DNA of 19,801 nt, taken from positions 1 through 19,801 of the forward strand of contig JBHOQL010000041.1 of the NCBI GenBank assembly GCA_042408195.1, read 5' to 3'. The stretch's first letter is position 1, and every line of letters begins with the position of its first letter. The notes under the pieces were generated by a model that saw only the letters and a list, made by a program, of their open reading frames with translations, had not been told where the DNA came from and ran no database searches. The position numbers and the translations under genes were made by a program. Origin of the DNA: SpSt-600 sp042408195. Its GTDB lineage: Bacteria > Chloroflexota > Anaerolineae > SpSt-600. Shown here one piece after another: positions 14,054 through 19,801 of the stretch.

Positions 14054-16243
14054 TTGCTGGAAGGAGCCAGCACCTTTGAGATTATTGGAATCTGGAGCAT
14101 CCTTCTAGTAGCTATAGGGGGTCTCCTTTACGCCACCCTTCTGGGACGCCAGATCCTCCGGGAACCCAAAGGGACAAGAGCAATGGAGGATGTGGCTGAA
14201 GCTATTCGCAGTGGAGCCAGAGCTTACCTTAACACCCAATTCCGTACCATCCTCTGGCTCATTGTCCTTCTGGCCATAGCTTTGTTCTTCTCAGCTCACT
14301 TGGCTGGCGAACCCTTGAGAATATCCATTGGGCGAGCCCTTGCCTTCGTCATGGGAGCAACTTTCTCAGGGACCGTCGGCTACGTCGGAATGAGCATGGC
14401 TGTCCAGGGGAACGTCAGAGTTGCAGCTGCAGCCCGAAAATCGTTCGCTGATGCCCTCCGCATTGCCTACCGCACAGGGACGATAACGGGAATGCTCACC
14501 GATGGCCTTGGACTCCTGGGAGGCAGTATAATTTTCCTTATTTACGGAATACATGCCAAGGAAGTGCTTCTGGGGTTCGGCTTTGGCGGAACTTTGCTGG
14601 CCCTCTTCATGCGAGTTGGCGGTGGAATCTACACCAAAGCCGCTGATGTTGGTGCAGATTTGGTGGGCAAAGTTGAGCAAGGCGTGCCTGAGGATGACCC
14701 ACGCAACGCGGCCGTAGTAGCAGACTTGGTCGGTGACAATGTGGGAGACTGTGCGGGCATGGCCGCTGACATCTTTGAGTCCTATGAAGTCACCATTGTT
14801 TCAGCCATGATCCTGGGCATAGGGGTCATGCACTACCTCGGTAACCTGCACGATTACCGGTGGATCGTGTTCCCCCTCATGGTGCGAGCCATCGGGGTTC
14901 TGTCCTCAATAATCGGAACATATGCTGTAAGTGCCCGCAGCGAGAAGGAAAACGCCATGGATGCCATAAAGAGGGGATACAATATTTCAGCCATCACCTC
15001 CATAATCGGTTTCTTCCTCCTGGCCAAATTCTACGCCCACGACCTCAGGCTGTTCTGGGCCACTCTAGCAGGGATACTCCTTGCGGTGATCATAAACTAC
15101 CTCACTGACTATTTCACTGGAACCAGGTTCGCCCCTGTGCAGGAGATAGCTCGTTCCACCCGGACTGGCTCAGCCACCACTATTCTAACTGGTCTGGCTA
15201 CAGGATATGAGAGCACCGTCTGGGCTATCCTGGTCATAGCCGTAGCTGTCGGAACCTCCATCATCATCTTTGCGGGAGAACCAGCCCTTATTTTCTACGG
15301 GGTAGCCCTAACCGGCATCGGAATGCTTACCCTCACGGGCAACAATGTTTCCATGGATGCCTTCGGTCCCATAGCTGACAATGCCAACGGCATCGGGGAA
15401 ATGGTTGGAATGGAACCCTCGGCGCGCAAGATACTGGCTGACCTTGATGCTGTGGGCAACACCACCAAAGCCATAACCAAAGGGATTGCAATAGGTTCAG
15501 CAGTAATCGCTGCCGTGTGTCTATTTGGCTCCTTTACGGAAGAAACCGGAATCCAAGCTTTTGCCATAAACGTGGTCAAGCCCGAGGTCTTCATCGGGCT
15601 ACTGATAGGAGGAGCTATCCCCTTCCTCTTCAGCTCCCTCACGATAAGAGCAGTGGCAAGGGCTGCTTCCCTTATAATTGTTGAAGTGCGGAGACAGTTC
15701 CGCATCCCAGGCCTGATGGAGGGCCTGGTCAAGCCTGATTACGCCAGGGCCGTCGCGATCTGCACACGAGCAGCCCAACGCGAACTTGTAGGCCTTGGCT
15801 TGCTAGCGGTACTTTCCCCAATAATTGTTGGATTTGCTCTCAGGGAAGAAGCGCTTGGAGCCTTCCTGGCCGGCATAATCCTCACAGGGCAGCTTTTAGC
15901 CGTCTTCATGGCCAATGCTGGAGGGGCCTGGGACAATGCCAAGAAGACCATAGAGGACGGCCTCTACGGCGGCAAAGGCTCCGAAGCCCACAAAGCCAGT
16001 GTTGTCGGCGACACAGTGGGCGATCCCCTCAAGGATACTGCTGGCCCGGCCCTTAACCCGATGATAAAGGTAGTCAACCTTGTTTCAGTTATAATTGCTC
16101 CCATAATCGTTAGGATCTACTCCTCACACTCTTCCCCCAAGTGGCCGGTGTACATCTTTGTGGCCTTATGCCTCCTGGTGGTAGGCATAGCAATTTGGTA
16201 TAGCAAGAAAGAAGCCCAATTTTTACCGGAAGAGGAGGGATGA
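14054..16243 (+). CDS. hppA: K+-independent membrane H+-pyrophosphatase
   Basis: A 729-residue integral membrane pyrophosphatase (about 16 spans) that couples PPi hydrolysis to ion pumping. Substrate and Mg2+ motifs are present: DVGADLVGKVEQGVPEDDPR from D198, then VGDNVGDCAGMAADIFES, GGAWDNAKKTIEDG, and GDTVGDPLKDTAGPALN near the C-terminus. At the known subtype determinant the motif is GNTTKAITKG with K472 and T475, both matching the K+-independent class; K+-dependent enzymes have Ala and Gly there. K+-independent enzymes pump H+, so this one should too. The start is TTG at 14054 (AGGAGG at 14042-14047, spacing six bases). It has its own promoter at 13982-14010, and its stop overlaps the next gene by four bases (ATGA). 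It recovers energy from PPi made by biosynthesis. Confidence 0.95.
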   Translation: MLEGASTFEIIGIWSILLVAIGGLLYATLLGRQILREPKGTRAMEDVAEAIRSGARAYLNTQFRTILWLIVLLAIALFFSAHLAGEPLRISIGRALAFVMGATFSGTVGYVGMSMAVQGNVRVAAAARKSFADALRIAYRTGTITGMLTDGLGLLGGSIIFLIYGIHAKEVLLGFGFGGTLLALFMRVGGGIYTKAADVGADLVGKVEQGVPEDDPRNAAVVADLVGDNVGDCAGMAADIFESYEVTIVSAMILGIGVMHYLGNLHDYRWIVFPLMVRAIGVLSSIIGTYAVSARSEKENAMDAIKRGYNISAITSIIGFFLLAKFYAHDLRLFWATLAGILLAVIINYLTDYFTGTRFAPVQEIARSTRTGSATTILTGLATGYESTVWAILVIAVAVGTSIIIFAGEPALIFYGVALTGIGMLTLTGNNVSMDAFGPIADNANGIGEMVGMEPSARKILADLDAVGNTTKAITKGIAIGSAVIAAVCLFGSFTEETGIQAFAINVVKPEVFIGLLIGGAIPFLFSSLTIRAVARAASLIIVEVRRQFRIPGLMEGLVKPDYARAVAICTRAAQRELVGLGLLAVLSPIIVGFALREEALGAFLAGIILTGQLLAVFMANAGGAWDNAKKTIEDGLYGGKGSEAHKASVVGDTVGDPLKDTAGPALNPMIKVVNLVSVIIAPIIVRIYSSHSSPKWPVYIFVALCLLVVGIAIWYSKKEAQFLPEEEG

Positions 16244-18456
16244 AAGCGTGGCTTAAGGAGGCCCAGACCGAGCTGGGCCTCCTTTTGATTTTAACCCTTC
16301 CCACCATCCTGCCCCTTTTCAGACCAGGCTTATGGGCTTCTCACGATCCATTTCACCACCTTTTCCGAGCCTTTGATCTAGATCATACCCTCCGAGGGGG
16401 TGAACTCTACCCCCGCTGGCTCCCGAACCTAGGTTTCTTCTACGGCTATCCAGTCACTAACTTTTACGCTCCCTTAAGTTATTACCTCATGGTTTTCCTC
16501 CACTGGCTTGGCCTTGGGTTCATCAATTCCCTCAAGGCGACCTTCGGCCTTTCCTTCATCTTAGCCGCCTTCACCGCTTACCTATGGGCTAAGGACCTTT
16601 TCGGGAAAGAAGCCGGGCTATTGGCAGCAGCTTTCTACACATACTTCACCTATCACGTAGCCAATGCTTACATAAGAGCTGCTTTAGCCGAACACTTGGC
16701 CTTCGTCTCTTTCCCCTTTATCCTATGGCTTACCCAGAGAATAGCGAGGGAAAAAAACGCAAAATTTATCCCTCTCCTCACCCTTGGGATAGCCAGCCTT
16801 ATACTTACCCATAACCTATCAGCTTTCATCTTCGCCCCCTTTTTTCTGATTTACGCCTTGGCTGCGGTGTTAGCCAGCCCCTATGAGAGGGGCAGAACCT
16901 TCCTTTTTTTAACAACTGGCGTAGGCCTTGGGCTTGCCCTCAGCGCTTTCTATTGGCTCCCGGCCTTATCCGAGACCAAGTGGATAAGAGCTGGTCAAGT
17001 TGTCTCGTTTGTTACAGAACCTCTGAGCTTTCTATTAACTGTTAACGACTTAGTTGCTAAATTCCCTATACATAGATACCCTATTTCCCACCATCTTCTT
17101 AACCTCTGGCAAATTTTACTGCCTACTTGTGGCTTAACCCTGGCTCTGACTAGGCTGCGAGCCCTTGACACAGAGAAGAGGGCTTTAACCTTTGCTGCGG
17201 CTCTTTCTCTGGCCACCGCAATCTTCATGAACACCACGTATTCCTCTCCCCTTTGGCTCCAGTTTAAACCCTTGACTTTCCTACAGTTCCCATGGAGATT
17301 CCAAGCCATGGTCTGCCTCTTTGGCTCTTTCCTGGTGACCCCTTTGGCTTACTTCTCAGCCCTTAAGTTCCCTAAGCTCATAAGACTAATAGGTATTGGC
17401 CTTATAACGGCTTTCCTGGCCATTATATCCCTTGCTGGAATACAGTGGGAACCTTTGATATGGCCCGAAACAGGCAACCCAGTGCTCCGAGAAGAAGAAG
17501 TAAATTTCCACTCAATGGCTCAATACGATTACCAAACTGCCCTTTGGGCTAGGCTATGGGGAGGACCATGGCTTCTGGAATATTTGCCGGTTACCGTGAA
17601 AGTCCCGAGGGAAGAATTCTGGCTCCCGAGGGGAACGCCCTCTCCATGGTTTGAAACTTATTACCCGCCAGAAGAGATAAAATTAGAACGAATCTGCCCG
17701 TTGAAATTCAACTTATCTGTTAGGTCTTCCAAGGACACCTACATCCGCTGGCACCAATTCTGGTTTCCTGGATGGCAAGCGACTGCCGATGGGCGTCCAG
17801 TTCAAGTTACCCCTTCCCCCCAACTTGGCCTGATAACAGTAGCAATCCCTGCGGGGGAGCACAAAGTTAAAATATGGTTCGGTGACACCCTACCGAGAAC
17901 CTTGGGGAAAGCCCTCTCCCTGATAGGGTTAGTAGCTCTCATTGCCTTTCTGTGGTGGAGGAAATCGAAGCGGGAACTGCTTGGAATTGCGTTGATCGTC
18001 CTCTTCTGGTTTGTTCTATGGGGGTGGCAGAACATCCGCAATCCAACATGTGTTCAACCAAAGGCTACGAAGGCGATTTTTGAAGGAAATATAGCCCTTC
18101 TTGGGGCTAATTTTGAACAGGAAAAGGGGGTAGCGGAGGTGATACTTTATTGGATGGCCTTGACGCCCTTAGAGGAGGATTTAACGGCTTTCGTGCATCT
18201 CATTGGCCCCGATGGTGAAAAAATCTCCCAGCACGATGGCCCCCCGGGAGAAAGTTTCTCTCCCACAACCCGTTGGGAGCCGGGAGAGATAGTACCCGAC
18301 CGACACCTTATACCTCTGCCCTCTCGGGCAACTTGGTTGTATTCAAGGGTTGGCTTGTACAGGTTTAAACCAGAATTTAAGAACTTGTTAGTGCATGATT
18401 TAAACGCGAGAGAACTAAGAGATGCGGTCGAGATTCCACTTAAAGAGGGCGATTAA
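16240..18456 (+). CDS. Large multi-span membrane protein (GT-C-like, PTPS-related type)
   Basis: A 738-residue polytopic membrane protein resembling the so-called 6-pyruvoyl-tetrahydropterin-synthase-related membrane family seen in Chloroflexota, thought to be GT-C-type sugar transferases. The first loop after span one carries ASHDPFHHLFRAFDLDH with D36, which sits where GT-C enzymes have a catalytic acid. FYAPLSYYL and ANAYIRAALAEHLAF follow. Many Leu/Phe/Ala-rich spans lie at about 10-30, 75-140, 155-240, 285-300, 345-405, and a soluble stretch (about 410-555) follows, then another span pair (about 560-605) and a C-terminal beta-rich domain. Function is inferred from fold only; acceptor and donor are unknown. 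Translation is coupled to hppA (ATGA overlap), and it overlaps the next glycosyltransferase gene by 35 bases. Confidence 0.75.
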   Translation: MKAWLKEAQTELGLLLILTLPTILPLFRPGLWASHDPFHHLFRAFDLDHTLRGGELYPRWLPNLGFFYGYPVTNFYAPLSYYLMVFLHWLGLGFINSLKATFGLSFILAAFTAYLWAKDLFGKEAGLLAAAFYTYFTYHVANAYIRAALAEHLAFVSFPFILWLTQRIAREKNAKFIPLLTLGIASLILTHNLSAFIFAPFFLIYALAAVLASPYERGRTFLFLTTGVGLGLALSAFYWLPALSETKWIRAGQVVSFVTEPLSFLLTVNDLVAKFPIHRYPISHHLLNLWQILLPTCGLTLALTRLRALDTEKRALTFAAALSLATAIFMNTTYSSPLWLQFKPLTFLQFPWRFQAMVCLFGSFLVTPLAYFSALKFPKLIRLIGIGLITAFLAIISLAGIQWEPLIWPETGNPVLREEEVNFHSMAQYDYQTALWARLWGGPWLLEYLPVTVKVPREEFWLPRGTPSPWFETYYPPEEIKLERICPLKFNLSVRSSKDTYIRWHQFWFPGWQATADGRPVQVTPSPQLGLITVAIPAGEHKVKIWFGDTLPRTLGKALSLIGLVALIAFLWWRKSKRELLGIALIVLFWFVLWGWQNIRNPTCVQPKATKAIFEGNIALLGANFEQEKGVAEVILYWMALTPLEEDLTAFVHLIGPDGEKISQHDGPPGESFSPTTRWEPGEIVPDRHLIPLPSRATWLYSRVGLYRFKPEFKNLLVHDLNARELRDAVEIPLKEGD

Positions 18457-19801
18457 GGCGAAAACCTTTAAGCTTTTCGTATTGGGTTGCTTGTTGCTAA
18501 GTTTCGCCCTTCGTTTATATAGGCTTGGGTCCTTTGAACTGTGGGGGGATGAGGCAGCCAGTTACTCAATAGCCACTCTCCCTACCGTGATGGATATACT
18601 TGCGTATAGCAGCACCAGACTTTATGAACATCCTCCTTTGTATTACATCCTGCTCCATTTCTGGATTAAGTGGGCGGGAAAAACTGAATGGCTGTTACGC
18701 TTCCCCTCGGTGTTTTTCGGGGTTCTAAGCGTAAGCTGCGCGTGGCTTCTGTTCAAAAAATTAGGAAATGGGAAAGCCGCCCTATTAACTGTAATCCTGC
18801 TAACCCTTTTTCCCCCCTTTGTTGCTTTATCTCAAGAAGTGCGCATGTACACTTTATTCATAACTCTAAGCTTGATCGCAAACTGGGCACTGTTGATATT
18901 TTCGGAAAGAAAACGCGTTCTCGGAATCGCTATCTACTTCTCTGTAACCATTTTGGGGTTCTTCACCCATTATTTTTTCCTTTGGCTCTTGATTGCTCAT
19001 TTATTGTGGGGAATCTATGCGAAATATAAAGGCTATCCCGTGGATTTCAAATTGACGGCAGCAGTGCTATTTTTTCTGCTTCTATCAGCCATATTGACTT
19101 TTCCCAGCCTCGTCGGAACCTTATCAAGAGAATTAAGAAGCCCCGCCCTGGATACACCTATAAAAGAGCGCATCTATATTGCCGCTCTTGAGTTAACCCT
19201 GATAGGAGAGCCTAAATTACTGCCAAAGTTCTTGCCTCTGTGGGCGATTATTGCCGCTTGCGGTTTGTGGATTTTAGCCTTGTATGGAGGGTTTATATAC
19301 CTAAAATCTTCGCGCTCGGCTCAGTCATTTTGCCTCTTTTGGTTGACAATCCCTGTGGCCTGCATAATTTTTTCGTACGGATTAGTGCGTGGGCGCTATC
19401 TTTCCTTTACAATTCCGGCTTTCGTTTTTTTCATCAGTCAGGGTTTTGATGAATTAATTAAAAAACGAGCTTTAATTGGGCTGAGCCTTGGAATACTTCT
19501 CTCCTTAGACCTCACTTACGGGCTAAACGCCTTATATACAATTCCCAAGGGAGCCTTTGGACAGGCAGCTCGCTTCATCCTTGACAACGATTATCCGGGA
19601 GATGCTGTTATACTGAGCTTTCCTATGGCAGACTTCTTAGCAAACTACTATCTCGCCTCTGAAAATTTAACCATTTATAGATTACCCGAAAAACTCAGTT
19701 TTATCCCTCGCGAATGGGAATTCCTTTCAGATGAGCAGGTTGATGTGAAATTAAAGGAAATCTTCTCCAAACATCCTCGTTTATGGCTGGGCCCTTACAC
19801 C
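18422..19801 (+). CDS. Family 39-type membrane glycosyltransferase, truncated by window end
   Basis: An open frame of 460 codons from ATG 18422 to the last base, with no stop in the window, so the C-terminus is missing. A TAA two codons before the ATG limits the start. It reads as a PMT_2/GT39-like GT-C protein that moves a sugar from a polyprenyl-phosphate donor outside the cytoplasmic membrane: a first span at about 17-33, then RLGSFELWGDEAASYSI with the catalytic-type D43/E44, then YEHPPLYYILLHFWI (68-82) and SQEVRMYTLF (about 135-144). Several spans follow and a soluble region begins near 400. Only a weak AAGAG lies upstream and the start overlaps the previous gene by 35 bases, suggesting coupling. 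By eye this gene is more AT-rich than its neighbours. The acceptor is unknown. Confidence 0.85.
   Translation, partial: MRSRFHLKRAIKAKTFKLFVLGCLLLSFALRLYRLGSFELWGDEAASYSIATLPTVMDILAYSSTRLYEHPPLYYILLHFWIKWAGKTEWLLRFPSVFFGVLSVSCAWLLFKKLGNGKAALLTVILLTLFPPFVALSQEVRMYTLFITLSLIANWALLIFSERKRVLGIAIYFSVTILGFFTHYFFLWLLIAHLLWGIYAKYKGYPVDFKLTAAVLFFLLLSAILTFPSLVGTLSRELRSPALDTPIKERIYIAALELTLIGEPKLLPKFLPLWAIIAACGLWILALYGGFIYLKSSRSAQSFCLFWLTIPVACIIFSYGLVRGRYLSFTIPAFVFFISQGFDELIKKRALIGLSLGILLSLDLTYGLNALYTIPKGAFGQAARFILDNDYPGDAVILSFPMADFLANYYLASENLTIYRLPEKLSFIPREWEFLSDEQVDVKLKEIFSKHPRLWLGPYT

Noticed and set aside
18688..19029. Plus-strand open frame of 113 codons near the end.
   Set aside because: It is a different frame inside the GT39-like gene that runs from 18422 to the window end.

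Overview
The window looks like chromosomal DNA from a bacterium of medium GC content. By overall resemblance (multi-span GT-C membrane proteins, YqeB-like protein, K+-independent membrane pyrophosphatase, LGFP-type glycoside hydrolase) I suspect a Chloroflexota member, possibly thermophilic or anaerobic. This is an impression and not a proof; no rRNA or marker gene is present. I see no tRNA, rRNA, CRISPR array or intact mobile element.

Layout. (1) Positions 1-262 hold a frameshifted remnant of an ISAs1-family transposase. It is followed by a perfect consensus promoter (TTGACA, 17 nt, TATAAT, 387-415) that drives two overlapping family 2 glycosyltransferases (429-2128) and would give an almost leaderless mRNA. 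(2) A minus-strand operon runs from a consensus promoter at 8642-8614 down to 2103: sugar-phosphate nucleotidyltransferase, a small cysteine-rich protein, a gap with a possible broken lipoprotein-like gene, a class I/II aminotransferase, mtaB (tRNA methylthiotransferase), a GT4 glycosyltransferase and a clan-A-like glycoside hydrolase with LGFP-type repeats. Most of these genes overlap or nearly touch. The last one converges on, and overlaps, the second GT2 gene. (3) A divergent plus-strand operon starts from a promoter at 8777-8805 with a palindrome over the expected start site: a DUF6602-like protein, a cobalamin-domain radical SAM enzyme, sucD, a YqeB-like molybdenum-hydroxylase accessory protein and enolase. 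(4) A further consensus promoter (13982-14010) precedes hppA, which starts with TTG and overlaps a large GT-C-like membrane protein. That gene in turn overlaps a family 39-type membrane glycosyltransferase running off the window end.

Together the window mixes central metabolism (enolase, succinyl-CoA synthetase alpha, H+-pyrophosphatase) with glycan building: activated-sugar synthesis, cytoplasmic glycosyltransferases of families 2 and 4, a glycoside hydrolase and two integral-membrane sugar-transfer-like proteins. The most interesting parts are the divergent intergenic region with its palindromic operator candidate next to a DUF6602-like protein that seems to have lost its nuclease lysine, the near-leaderless promoter beside the transposase remnant, and the broken reading frame in the 7096-7374 gap. 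I did not find a clear-cut new defence or mobile system.
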